Assembly (NCBI GenBank): GCA_009694375.1
Contig: SHVB01000011.1
Location: 1 to 64,000, forward strand
DNA length: 64,000 nucleotides
Source: Acidimicrobiia bacterium
GTDB taxonomy: Bacteria; Actinomycetota; Acidimicrobiia; Acidimicrobiales; VFJN01
Reading direction: 5' to 3'
Below are positions 17,040-25,212 of this stretch, piece after piece (the first letter of the stretch is position 1; every line of letters starts with the position of its first letter). The notes below the pieces were generated by a model that ran no database searches, was not told the origin of the DNA, and saw only the letters and a list, made by a program, of their open reading frames with translations. The position numbers and the translations under genes are program-made.

Positions 17040-17837
17040 ATGCCTCCTCCCAAGATCGGGGTGCAATTGCACCCACAGGCCACCACCACTGATCAATTGC
17101 GAGCGGCCTGGCGGTCCGCCGATGCTCTCGGCGCCGACTCGATCTGGGTCTGGGACCACTTCTATCCGCTCTACGGCGACCCTGAAGCCGCCCATTTTGA
17201 GGCCTATGGTCTGCTGGCGGCGATGGCGGTGGAGACCACTACCGCCCGCATCGGGGCGATGGTCACGTGTAACTCGTACCGAAACCCGGACCTGCTGGCC
17301 TACATGGCCGGCACCATTGATCACCTCTCCGGCGGTCGCTTCACCCTCGGGATCGGATCGGGATGGTTTGAGCGCGACTATGAGGAATACGGCTACGAGT
17401 TCGGTACGGCCCCGGGTCGGTTGAAGGTGCTCGATGCGGCCCTGCCCCGGATCAAAGAACGTCTGGGGAAACTGGTGCCGCCGCCGGTCGGGCCAATGCC
17501 GATCCTGATCGGCGGTTCGGGCGAGAAGGTCACGCTGCGATTGGTGGCGGAATACGCCGACGGGTGGAACGCCTTCGGCCCGCCCGAGAATTTCGCAGCG
17601 AAGAACGCGATACTCAATGAGTGGTGCGACAAGGTTGGTCGCGATCCCGCCGAGGTGGAGCGCACGGTGGCCATCCGGCCCGACGAGGTCGAGGCCTGGG
17701 AGGACTACGTGGCGGCGGGGGCCGACCACCTCATCATCATGTCCGGTCCCCCCTTCGACCTCGACCCCCTCGCCCGCCTCATCGATCTGGTGCGCGCCCC
17801 CTCGGCCGAGACGATCCCCGGCGTAACGCGGGGTTAG
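17040..17837 (+). CDS. LLM-class F420-type oxidoreductase
   Basis: 265 residues from the ATG at 17040. Luciferase-like TIM barrel: 'ADALGADSIWVWDHFYPLYG' near the start, 'IGAMVTCNSYRNPDLLAYM', 'GRFTLGIGSGWFERDYEEYG' (the GxGxGW core) and 'PILIGGSGEKVTLRLVAEYA' for phosphate binding. In actinobacteria this family usually uses F420; substrate unknown. Its stop codon overlaps the stop of the convergent BVMO by 4 bp. It belongs to the same general family as the protein at 256-1080 but differs clearly in sequence. Confidence 0.87.
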   Translation: MPPPKIGVQLHPQATTTDQLRAAWRSADALGADSIWVWDHFYPLYGDPEAAHFEAYGLLAAMAVETTTARIGAMVTCNSYRNPDLLAYMAGTIDHLSGGRFTLGIGSGWFERDYEEYGYEFGTAPGRLKVLDAALPRIKERLGKLVPPPVGPMPILIGGSGEKVTLRLVAEYADGWNAFGPPENFAAKNAILNEWCDKVGRDPAEVERTVAIRPDEVEAWEDYVAAGADHLIIMSGPPFDLDPLARLIDLVRAPSAETIPGVTRG

Positions 17838-19438
17838 GGCGTGGTGAGGGCAAAACCTTCGTACCCCGATCGCGCCACATGAGCGCAGTGCTCGGCATAG
17901 GGCGGGAACCCCGGTAGTGGCATGAACACTCGGGTCTTCCCGGGCACGTTGGCGCCGAGATACCAGGAATTACAGGTAGGGAAAAGGGTGAAGCTCGCCA
18001 CCGTGTTCACGTAGTCGACCCAGGCCTCCTGGGCCGGTTCGGTGGCCTCGATGGCGGCGAAATGGTTCTGGCGGAGATGGCCGATGCACTCGGCGATCCA
18101 CTCCACGTGGTGCTGGATGCTCACGAGCATGTTGGTGAGCACCGACGGACTGCCCGGTCCGGTAATCGTGAACAGATTCGGGAAGCCCGCCACGCCGAGG
18201 CCCAGGTACGTGCGCGGGCCCGCCGCCCACGCCTCCCGCAGGCTGACGCCGCCCCGGCCGGTGATCTCGATCCGCAACAGGGCACCGGTCATGGCATCGA
18301 ACCCGGTGGCGTACACGATGGCCTCGAGGGGGTGCTCACCGGTGGTGGTGCGAATGCCGGCCGGCGTGATGGCCTCGATCGGATCGTCCTGCAGGTCCAC
18401 CAGATGCACATTGGGACGGTTGAAGGTGGCCCAGTAGCCGGTGTCGACGCAGAGACGTTTGCATCCAATCACCTGGGTGGGGGCGAGCTTGTCGGCTACG
18501 GCGGGGTCGTCGACGATCTCGCGAAGTTTGGCGCGCACGAAGTGGGCGGCGAGATCGTTGGCCTGGTTGTCGATGAGGAGGTCGTTGTAGGCGCCCAGGA
18601 AACTGAGCCCGCCGTACTCCCAGCGCCGCTGTAGTTCGCGGCTGAGTTCATCCGGGGTGGCGTCGAGCGCCGAACCGTCGCCGCGATCAATGCGTGATCC
18701 GAAGCCGGTAGCCATCTGGCGTTGCTCCGCCCGAAGCGTCTGGTACTCCGCCTTCAGTTCCTTCACCGCACCGGGATCAAGGGCCTGGTTCCAGGCCGGT
18801 ACTGCAAACGACGCGGTGCGCTGAAACACGGTGAGTTCACGGGCCTGCTCGGCGATGATGGGAATCGATTGGACGGCCGAGGACCCCGTGCCGATCACGC
18901 CCACTCGTTGTCCGGTGAAGTCCACCCCCTCATGCGGCCACGTACCGGTGTGGAAACTGGAACCAGCAAAGGTGGCGGCGCCGCTGATCTCGGGAATGTT
19001 GGCCGAGGACAGACAGCCGGTGGCCATCACCAGGAACTGGCCCACCACGTCGTGGCCCCGGTCGGTACGGACACGCCACGTGCTGCTCGCTTCCACGAAG
19101 GTGGCGGCGGCGACGCGGGTCTGGAACTGGATGTCACGGCGCAGATCGAACCGATCGGCCACATGGTTGGCATAGCGGAGGATCTCGGGCTGGGAGGCGT
19201 ACCGCTCGGTCCACTCCCAGGCCTGTTCAAGCTCTTCGTCGAAGCCGTAGGAATACTCCATACTCTCCACGTCGCAGCGGGCGCCGGGATAGCGGTTCCA
19301 GTACCACGTGCCGCCCACGTCGTCGCCGGCTTCGAACACCACCGCGCTGAACCCCTCGGAGCGAAGTTTGTGGAGCATGTACAGCCCTGCGAATCCCGCC
19401 CCTACCACCACTGCGTCGACGCGTCGGGTTGAAGACAT
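17834..19438 (-). CDS. Baeyer-Villiger monooxygenase (cyclohexanone-type)
   Basis: 534 residues, the normal length for type I BVMOs. The FAD motif 'VVVGAGFAGLYMLHKL' starts near residue 10, then 'GGTWYWNRYPGARCDVESM', a hallmark of cyclohexanone-type enzymes. The fingerprint 'FAGSSFHTGTWPHEG' falls near residue 157, followed by NADPH motif 'VGVIGTGSSAVQSIP'. It converts ketones to esters or lactones with O2, NADPH and FAD. The convergent LLM oxidoreductase could act on related substrates, but the opposite orientation means they are not one operon. Confidence 0.9.
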   Translation of the reverse strand: MSSTRRVDAVVVGAGFAGLYMLHKLRSEGFSAVVFEAGDDVGGTWYWNRYPGARCDVESMEYSYGFDEELEQAWEWTERYASQPEILRYANHVADRFDLRRDIQFQTRVAAATFVEASSTWRVRTDRGHDVVGQFLVMATGCLSSANIPEISGAATFAGSSFHTGTWPHEGVDFTGQRVGVIGTGSSAVQSIPIIAEQARELTVFQRTASFAVPAWNQALDPGAVKELKAEYQTLRAEQRQMATGFGSRIDRGDGSALDATPDELSRELQRRWEYGGLSFLGAYNDLLIDNQANDLAAHFVRAKLREIVDDPAVADKLAPTQVIGCKRLCVDTGYWATFNRPNVHLVDLQDDPIEAITPAGIRTTTGEHPLEAIVYATGFDAMTGALLRIEITGRGGVSLREAWAAGPRTYLGLGVAGFPNLFTITGPGSPSVLTNMLVSIQHHVEWIAECIGHLRQNHFAAIEATEPAQEAWVDYVNTVASFTLFPTCNSWYLGANVPGKTRVFMPLPGFPPYAEHCAHVARSGYEGFALTTP

Positions 19439-19530
19439 CTCGTCCTAATGAAGCGACCAGAGCCGAGCGCGTCCGGCGGGCCAAGTGGGCATCGCGGAAG
19501 AGTCGGCATCGGGGGGTGGGGCGGTGACCG

Positions 19531-19755
19531 TCATGACTTCTCGCGCTGTTTGGCCCGCCGGGCCCGCTGGCTCTGGTTGCGTTGGCGACGTCGCTCGTCG
19601 AGGTAGCGCTCCACCGACACTCCGGCCTCTTTCGCCTTGCGGGCCAGGTTGGCGGCATCAGCATCGAGGCGCTGCTGGCGGAGTTGGTCTTCGGTGATCC
19701 CCAACTTGTCTGCCTCGGCTGTGCGTCGTTTGATTCGCTCCGGGTCCTTCGCCAT
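19531..19755 (-). CDS. Small basic helical protein
   Basis: 74 residues, almost entirely charged and helical: 'PERIKRRTAEADKLGITEDQ', then 'AGVSVERYLDERRRQRN' and a basic C-terminus 'RARRAKQREKS'. Alternating charges suggest a coiled coil or nucleic-acid-binding tail. It is divergent from the TSUP transporter (28 bp between starts). No family recognised. Confidence 0.6.
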   Translation of the reverse strand: MAKDPERIKRRTAEADKLGITEDQLRQQRLDADAANLARKAKEAGVSVERYLDERRRQRNQSQRARRAKQREKS

Positions 19756-19783
19756 GCCGGCACCCTAGGAGCAGAATCATCTG

Positions 19784-20542
19784 ATGACGATCTTGGATCA
19801 TGGCGTGATGCTGGTTGTCGCGGTTCTGGCGGGGGCTGTGAACGCCATGGCGGGCGGAGGTTCCTTGCTCACCTTCCCCGTGCTGTTGGCGATCGGGATC
19901 GATCCAATCTCGGCCAGCATCACCAATACGGCTGGTTTGTTGCCCGGATATTTCGGAAGCGCCTACGCCTACCGGTCCGAGGTCCATCTCCAGCGTCATC
20001 GGGCACGTGTGTTGATTGGCCCCGCCATGGTCGGGGCCGTGGTGGGGGCATGGCTCCTACTGGTGAGCCCGGAGGGGTCGTTCGATGCGGTGGTGCCCTT
20101 CCTCATCCTGGGTTCGGCTGCGCTCCTGGCAGCGCAGCCGCGTGTGGCGGCGCGCATCGCGGCTCACCGGGACGCTGAGAAGGTGGGGGTGCCGGGCATG
20201 CTGGTGGTGATCACGTTCCTGGGCGGGATCTACGGCGCCTATTTCGGGGGCGCGCTCGGGGTGATTCTGTTGGCGGCGTTGGGTATCACGCTCGGCGATG
20301 ACCTGGCTCGCGTGAACGTGCTCAAGGTCGTGTTGTCGTTGGTGATCAACGCCACCGCCGTGTGTGTCTTCGTCTTCGTTGTTGACATTGCCTGGTCCAT
20401 CGTGGCGGTGATGGGGATCGGAAGTTTTGTGGGTGGTCAGATCGGGGTGCACCTGGCCCGAGGGATCGGCAGCGGCTACCTCCGGCTGGTAGTGGTGTCT
20501 TTTGCCACTGTGATCGGCATTGTCCTGCTGGTGACGAACTGA
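19784..20542 (+). CDS. TauE/SafE (TSUP) membrane transporter
   Basis: 252 residues with about eight hydrophobic helices. The N-terminal repeat shows 'LAGAVNAMAGGGSLLTFPVL', the conserved family motif, followed by 'SITNTAGLLPGYFG'. The second repeat has 'GIYGAYFGGALGVILLAALG', also typical. Family members export or import sulfite, sulfoacetate, taurine or related organosulfonates, mostly by inference from neighbours. No sulfur or sulfonate gene adjoins it, so the substrate is open. Confidence 0.88.
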   Translation: MTILDHGVMLVVAVLAGAVNAMAGGGSLLTFPVLLAIGIDPISASITNTAGLLPGYFGSAYAYRSEVHLQRHRARVLIGPAMVGAVVGAWLLLVSPEGSFDAVVPFLILGSAALLAAQPRVAARIAAHRDAEKVGVPGMLVVITFLGGIYGAYFGGALGVILLAALGITLGDDLARVNVLKVVLSLVINATAVCVFVFVVDIAWSIVAVMGIGSFVGGQIGVHLARGIGSGYLRLVVVSFATVIGIVLLVTN

Positions 20543-20551
20543 CCCGGCCGG

Positions 20552-21271
20552 TCAGAGGGGTGCTCGCGCCGCGACGTACACGGTGTTGCCCGCTTCCCCG
20601 CCCGTGAAGGGATTCGGAAAGCGAATATCGTGGGCCGTGCAGGGACCGATGGCTTCGTTAACCACGGCGACGTACCCGGCATCGGGGGGGTCGTCGGACC
20701 ACAGGGCAAAGACACCACCGGGGTGCAGTCGGGTGGCGAGCCGCCGCAGCCCGGCTACCTCATAGAAGGCGGCGTGGCTCGGGTGCAGAAGGTGATGGGG
20801 CGTGTGATCGATGTCTACCAAGATGGCGTGACAGCGATCAGGGGCGCCCGAACCAAAGGGGTCTTCGGCCGCCACCATGGCGAAGAAGTCGCCGGGGACC
20901 AGGAGGCACCGGGGGTCGGCGGTGATCTCTGCCGAGAGTGGGAGGAGCCCCCGTTCATGCCAGTCGATTACCTCACCCAGAGCCTCGACCACCCGCAGCG
21001 ACGCCACTCGTTCCTGGCCCAGGACGGCCCGGGCGGTGTAGCCGAGGCCGAGGCCGCCCACCACCACGTCGAGATCGTGCCCGGCCACGGCCGCCAGTCC
21101 CACTTCGGCCAGTGCAACCTCGGCGGCGGTGAACAGGCTGGACATAAGGAACTCTTCTTGGAGTTTCACCTCGTATACGTCTACCAACAGCGTGGGTTCC
21201 CAGCGGCGACGCAGGCTGATCTCGCCCATGGCGGTAGGGCGGCGATCGATCTCCTCGAAGGAGGCGCTCAT
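20552..21271 (-). CDS. Spermidine-synthase-like methyltransferase-fold protein
   Basis: 239 residues with a Rossmann-like fold of the polyamine aminopropyltransferase group. 'DLDVVVGGLGLGYTARAVL' is the nucleotide-cofactor glycine motif, 'SLRVVEALGEVIDWHERGL' the acidic motif II, and 'HAILVDIDHTPHHLLH' corresponds to the catalytic Asp region, although the usual 'D.SDP.GPA' is altered. It may be a relative rather than a true spermidine synthase. It overlaps the NUDIX gene by 4 bp and so is translated with it. Confidence 0.7.
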   Translation of the reverse strand: MSASFEEIDRRPTAMGEISLRRRWEPTLLVDVYEVKLQEEFLMSSLFTAAEVALAEVGLAAVAGHDLDVVVGGLGLGYTARAVLGQERVASLRVVEALGEVIDWHERGLLPLSAEITADPRCLLVPGDFFAMVAAEDPFGSGAPDRCHAILVDIDHTPHHLLHPSHAAFYEVAGLRRLATRLHPGGVFALWSDDPPDAGYVAVVNEAIGPCTAHDIRFPNPFTGGEAGNTVYVAARAPL

Positions 21272-21657
21272 GGTGACTCCAGGGCCAACACCACGGCCTC
21301 GTCATGTTGGTAGGTGAGGAGGCTGATGGCGGCGTCGAGCGACAGCCAGCGCACCTCGTCCACCTCGTCGTTGATGGCGAAGGTGCCGCTGCGCACCTCC
21401 ATGGCCCAGTAGCGCACCCGCTTTGGTCGGTCCTTGCGATCCCGATACGACACCTCCGGCAGTTCGGCACCGGTGCTACAGATCAGTCCGGTCTCCTCGG
21501 CCACCTCGCGCACGGCGGCGGCGGGGTGCGTCTCGCCCGGCTCCAGCTTGCCCTTGGGTAAGGACCAGTCGTGGTAGCGGGGCCGGTGGACGAGCAGCAC
21601 TTCCAAGCCGCCCTCGTCGGTCCTTCTCCATACGACTCCGCCGGCGGCTTCGATCAT
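21268..21657 (-). CDS. NUDIX hydrolase (MutT-like)
   Basis: 129 residues. A complete Nudix box, 'GKLEPGETHPAAAVREVAEE' plus TGL, begins near residue 36, preceded by 'HDWSLPKGK'. It therefore hydrolyses a nucleoside diphosphate linked to another moiety, or a polyphosphate or diphosphoinositol-like chain; the 'WSLPKGKLEPGE' form is shared with MutT1- and DIPP-type enzymes. It lies between the CYTH gene (9 bp upstream) and the aminopropyltransferase-like gene (4-bp overlap), one minus-strand operon. The CYTH neighbour makes a phosphate-chain substrate attractive, but this is inference. Confidence 0.88.
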   Translation of the reverse strand: MIEAAGGVVWRRTDEGGLEVLLVHRPRYHDWSLPKGKLEPGETHPAAAVREVAEETGLICSTGAELPEVSYRDRKDRPKRVRYWAMEVRSGTFAINDEVDEVRWLSLDAAISLLTYQHDEAVVLALESP

Positions 21658-21666
21658 CCCCCCAGC

Positions 21667-22137
21667 CTAGGAAGGGGGGCGCCCGTTGAGCGACAGGGCC
21701 GCATTTGACCAGCCCGGATCACCCGTGAGTTCCTGGCCGAACCACCCCGGGGGTGAGAACGCGACGGCGGCCGACTCGGTGGGGAACTCCACCTCGACAG
21801 TACACAGACCTACTAGCGACCCGTCGTAGAGGTCGACCTCGGCGACCCGTTCGCCGCCGAGGGCCACCGGGTGTCGGGTCTTCTCCACGCGGCGCCCATC
21901 GGTATGGGGCCAAAGTTCTCGGGCGTCGGCTGCGGCGAGGGATACCTCCACTTCGCAACGCCGCAAGCCCGTCCCTGCTTTCACCGTCAAGGTGGCGGCA
22001 CCCTCGGTGAGTCGGAGGCGCACTTCCACCCCCCTGTCGACGGCCAAGTAGCCTTGGCGGATTACGGTGCCGGAGCCGAGTACGCCAGGCTCGGGGGTTT
22101 CTGGCACCAGGAATTTTCTCTCGATCTCACTGGCCAT
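21667..22137 (-). CDS. CYTH-domain phosphatase
   Basis: 156 residues of one CYTH domain. It opens with 'MASEIERKFLV', the ExExK metal/phosphate signature, followed by the barrel strands 'VIRQGYLAV', 'GVEVRLRL', 'ATLTVKAG', 'RCEVEVSL', 'RVAEVDLYDG' and 'TVEVEFPTE', with the Arg, Lys and Glu residues lining the tunnel that binds triphosphate. Stand-alone bacterial CYTH proteins typically hydrolyse inorganic tripolyphosphate or short chains. It is divergent from the CHAD gene, 47 bp between starts, implying shared regulation. Confidence 0.9.
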   Translation of the reverse strand: MASEIERKFLVPETPEPGVLGSGTVIRQGYLAVDRGVEVRLRLTEGAATLTVKAGTGLRRCEVEVSLAAADARELWPHTDGRRVEKTRHPVALGGERVAEVDLYDGSLVGLCTVEVEFPTESAAVAFSPPGWFGQELTGDPGWSNAALSLNGRPPS

Positions 22138-22184
22138 GACACCATCATGGAGGCAACCAGGAATTTTTGCCGGACAGGGTAGGT

Positions 22185-23717
22185 ATGCAATCTTCTTTTA
22201 CGCATCCAGACCGCGCCGCTTCATCGGTGCTCAGGTCGTTGACCGCCATTGGCTTCCAGGTGGAGCTGCCGGTGGCGGCTACCTGCGTCTTGCTCGATAC
22301 CTTCGATGCTCGTCTGCATCGCGCGGGGTTGCGGCTGGAACATCGAGGCGGGGAAGTAGGCAAACTGGTGCTCGCGGGCCCTGCTGGTACCCCTACGGCG
22401 TACCTGGCCTGGGCGAAGGAACTGCCGCGCTTTGGCAGCGATTTCCCCACCGGGCCTTTCGGTCAGCGGGTGGCCTCGCTGTCCGAGGAGCGGGCGCTGA
22501 TCCCGGGAGTGGCCTTCACCACCCACACGAGGGTGGCATCCCAGCGGGATCGTCGCGGCAAGGTCGTTGTTTCGGTGCTGCTCCACGAACGGCCCAGCGT
22601 GGATGGTGCGGAGGTGGAACTGCCATCGTGGGTGGCTGAGGTGGTTGGCGTGGTTGGTCACGACGCCGAGCGGGCCGAGGCTTTTGATCGGCTGGCCCGG
22701 CTCGGCCTGGTGCCCACCAACGGGACGGTGGCCGACGTGGTCGCCCGGGCCCTGGAAATTTCGCTGGAGGGTCATACGAGCGTGCCCACCGTCGCCCTCG
22801 ATGCGAAACAGGACGCGCTCTCCGCGTATCGGGCGGTTCTCCTGAACCTGGTGTCCACCATGCGCGTCAACCTGCCGGGGACTCTGGCCAACACGGACCC
22901 AGAGTTTCTCCACGAACTACGGGTGGCCGTGCGCCGCACCCGGTCGGTGCTTAGTCAGGGCCGCGGCGTACTCCCCGAGGACGTCCGGCTCCAGTTCGCC
23001 ACTGCCTTCGGGCAACTGGGCACCCTCACCGGCCCGGCTCGCGATCTCGACGTGTACGTGATGGGGTGGGACCTCATGGTGGCGCCCCTGCGCCTGCCCG
23101 ATCCTCGGGTGCTGGTGAGGGTGCGAGGCGAGATCGAACGCCGTCGCAGGGCCGCTCATGCCATCTTGAGTGTGGAACTTGGCGGTGAGGCTTGCCGCCA
23201 GACCTTGGAAGACTGGAGCGGTTGGTTGGCCGGGACAGAGGGGGCGCAGCCCAAACCCAAGCCGATTGGTCCGTGGATGGCGCGCCGTATCGCCAAGGCG
23301 CACGCCAGGGTCGTGGCCCACGGTCGGGCCATCACCCCCGCTTCGCCGCCGGAGGCATTGCACGACCTTCGCAAGGACGCCAAGAAGTTGCGATACCTGC
23401 TGGAGTGCTTTGGAGGGTTGTTGCCGCGGAAAGGGCGTAAGGCCTTCGTGGGCCAGCTCAAGGTGTTGCAGGATAACCTCGGCGACCACCAAGACGCCGA
23501 GGTGCAACTGGCCGAGTTGCGCATGTTGGCTCACGACCTTCACGCTCGGGCGCGGGTGGATACCGATGCTCTGTTGGCCATGGGTCGGTTGAGTGATCTC
23601 CTCGATCGTCGCCGTCGTGAGCAGCGCGAACTGTTCGTGGAGCGCTTCGCGAGCTATGACACGGAGGCCAATGCCCTCATGTTGACCGCCATGCTCGATG
23701 CAGTGGAGCACGGATGA
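22185..23717 (+). CDS. CHAD-domain protein with degenerate CYTH-like N-terminus
   Basis: 510 residues from the ATG at 22185; a TTG at 22167 would add six. The N-terminal ~200 residues look like a CYTH barrel without the ExExK motif ('VLLDTFDARLHRAGLRLEHR' matches the 'DTFD..L...G..LR' strand pair), so they may bind but not cleave polyphosphate. The C-terminal ~280 residues are a CHAD domain: 'FLHELRVAVRRTRSVLSQ' and 'EALHDLRKDAKKLRYLLECF' are the two repeats with conserved His and basic residues. CHAD proteins bind polyphosphate and localise to polyP granules. The gene overlaps the ParA-type gene by 4 bp (ATGA), so the two are translationally coupled. Confidence 0.9.
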   Translation: MQSSFTHPDRAASSVLRSLTAIGFQVELPVAATCVLLDTFDARLHRAGLRLEHRGGEVGKLVLAGPAGTPTAYLAWAKELPRFGSDFPTGPFGQRVASLSEERALIPGVAFTTHTRVASQRDRRGKVVVSVLLHERPSVDGAEVELPSWVAEVVGVVGHDAERAEAFDRLARLGLVPTNGTVADVVARALEISLEGHTSVPTVALDAKQDALSAYRAVLLNLVSTMRVNLPGTLANTDPEFLHELRVAVRRTRSVLSQGRGVLPEDVRLQFATAFGQLGTLTGPARDLDVYVMGWDLMVAPLRLPDPRVLVRVRGEIERRRRAAHAILSVELGGEACRQTLEDWSGWLAGTEGAQPKPKPIGPWMARRIAKAHARVVAHGRAITPASPPEALHDLRKDAKKLRYLLECFGGLLPRKGRKAFVGQLKVLQDNLGDHQDAEVQLAELRMLAHDLHARARVDTDALLAMGRLSDLLDRRRREQRELFVERFASYDTEANALMLTAMLDAVEHG

Positions 23718-24457
23718 AGATCGCCGCCACCTACAGCATCAAGGGGGGAGTGGGGAAGACCAGCACCGCCGTCAATCTTGCCTTCGAGGCGGCGCGCGAG
23801 GGGGCCCGTGTTCTCGTGTGGGACCTCGACCCCCAAGGGGCGGCCACGTTTCTCTTTCGGGTGCGCCCCAAGGTGCGGGGCGGCAGTCGTCGGATGGTGG
23901 GTGCCCGAGGCGAGTTGGCCCCAAACATCCGGGGCTCGAACCTCTCCCCGGTGCACGTCGTACCAGCCGATTTTTCCCTGCGCCACCTCGACCTGCATCT
24001 GAAGAAGAGTGCTCGGCCCAGCCGGCGCCTCGCCGACCTGCTCGCCCCGGTGCAGGATCTCTACGACATCGCTCTGCTCGACTGTCCCCCGAGCATCTCC
24101 CTAGCCAGCGAGAGCGTATTCGGAGCCGCCGAGGCCCTCCTGGTGCCGGTGGTGCCCGCCACCCTGGCGACGCGCACGCTCACCCAACTAGTCGACTTCC
24201 TCGACGACCAAGAGGATGCTCCGTTGGTGCTGCCGATTCTTTCGATGGTGGACCGGCGCCGACGACTCCACAAGGAACTGGCGGAATCGTTGGCCGCCGA
24301 CTGGCCCGAACTGCTGACCACGGCCATCCCGGCTGCCGCCGTCATCGAACGCATGGGCCTCGAGCGAGCCCCGGTAGGCGTGTCCGCCCCATCGTCGCCG
24401 GCCACCCGTGCCTACCGGTCGCTGTGGGCTGAAGTATCGGCGCGACTGTGGGCCTAA
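23714..24457 (+). CDS. ParA/McdA-type ATPase coupled to CHAD
   Basis: 247 residues. The deviant Walker A 'IKGGVGKTSTAVNLAF' holds both the signature Lys10 and P-loop Lys15 of ParA/MinD ATPases. Walker A' is 'VLVWDLDPQGAATFLF' and Walker B 'IALLDCPPSISLASE'. No N-terminal HTH and no C-terminal amphipathic MinD helix are seen, so it belongs to the short ParA type that coats the nucleoid and moves plasmids, chromosomes or protein cargo. No ParB gene or parS-like site is nearby. Coupling to CHAD suggests the cargo may be a polyphosphate granule (inference). The PhyH gene follows after 11 bp. Confidence 0.88.
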   Translation: MKIAATYSIKGGVGKTSTAVNLAFEAAREGARVLVWDLDPQGAATFLFRVRPKVRGGSRRMVGARGELAPNIRGSNLSPVHVVPADFSLRHLDLHLKKSARPSRRLADLLAPVQDLYDIALLDCPPSISLASESVFGAAEALLVPVVPATLATRTLTQLVDFLDDQEDAPLVLPILSMVDRRRRLHKELAESLAADWPELLTTAIPAAAVIERMGLERAPVGVSAPSSPATRAYRSLWAEVSARLWA

Positions 24458-24468
24458 GGTGCACTTCC

Positions 24469-25212
24469 GTGCCCGTTCCTGTGCTGGCTGCCGATGTTGC
24501 GCACTTCTGTGAACAGGGGTGGGTGCTCACCCGCAGCCATGACGATGTCGGTGCCGTACAGAGATGGGTAGGCGAGGTGGCGGCGTGGCCCCAAGACGGT
24601 GGTGAGTGGCTTCACCATCGTGAACTCACCGACACCGGCCCACAGTTGTGTCGCACCGAAAACTTCGTGCCGTTCCATGCGGATCTGAGAGCAATGCTCA
24701 CCACCGGAACCATGTTGGCCACCGCCTCGGCGCTGTTGGGGGAGCCCGCCGTGCTCTACAAGGAGAAGATCAACTACAAACTCCCCGGAGGGGCGGGTTA
24801 CGCGCCGCACCAAGATGCCCCCGCGTACCGCTTCGTGGCCACCCACGTATCTTGCATGGTGGCAGTGGACGATGCCCTGCCGGACAACGGCTGCCTGGAG
24901 GTGGTCTCGGGCTATCACCAGGACCTGTTGCCGGTCGACGAGGTGGGCTGTATCCGCCCCGACGTGGTGGCCGCTCTGACCTGGGTTCCCGTGGAGGTGA
25001 AGGCGGGCGAAACGCTGTGGTTTCATTCGCGTACGCCCCACCGCAGTGGTCCAAATCTGGGGCCGACACCGCGCCGGGCGCTCTACCCCACCTACAACGC
25101 ACTCGCCGAGGGCGACCTGCGCGCCGCCTACTACGACCAGAAACGCGTCGAACTGGGCGATGGCGCGGCGGTATCGCTCATCGGCGACTTCCAAGGCCGG
25201 CCGGTGGCGTGA
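24469..25212 (+). CDS. PhyH-type Fe(II)/2-oxoglutarate dioxygenase (PhnY/TmpA-like)
   Basis: 247 residues from the GTG at 24469 (AAGG about 10 bp upstream); a GTG at 24448 would overlap the ATPase gene. The iron site is complete: 'YAPHQDAPAYRF' gives His114 and Asp116 and 'TPHRSGPN' gives His191, with a downstream Arg for 2-oxoglutarate. It overlaps the next gene, an HD-domain oxygenase, by 4 bp. In phosphonate catabolism PhnY or TmpA (this family) hydroxylates the carbon next to phosphorus and PhnZ or TmpB (HD family) then cleaves the C-P bond, releasing phosphate. The pair suggests the same two-step chemistry on 2-aminoethylphosphonate or a relative; substrate not proven. Confidence 0.8.
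   Translation: MPVPVLAADVAHFCEQGWVLTRSHDDVGAVQRWVGEVAAWPQDGGEWLHHRELTDTGPQLCRTENFVPFHADLRAMLTTGTMLATASALLGEPAVLYKEKINYKLPGGAGYAPHQDAPAYRFVATHVSCMVAVDDALPDNGCLEVVSGYHQDLLPVDEVGCIRPDVVAALTWVPVEVKAGETLWFHSRTPHRSGPNLGPTPRRALYPTYNALAEGDLRAAYYDQKRVELGDGAAVSLIGDFQGRPVA

Noticed and set aside
23714-24457. ParA-type ATPase as a chromosome or plasmid partition gene marking an origin or plasmid backbone
   Set aside because: No parB, parS-like repeats, dnaA, gidB or replication gene is near. Its coupling to a CHAD gene suggests another cargo.
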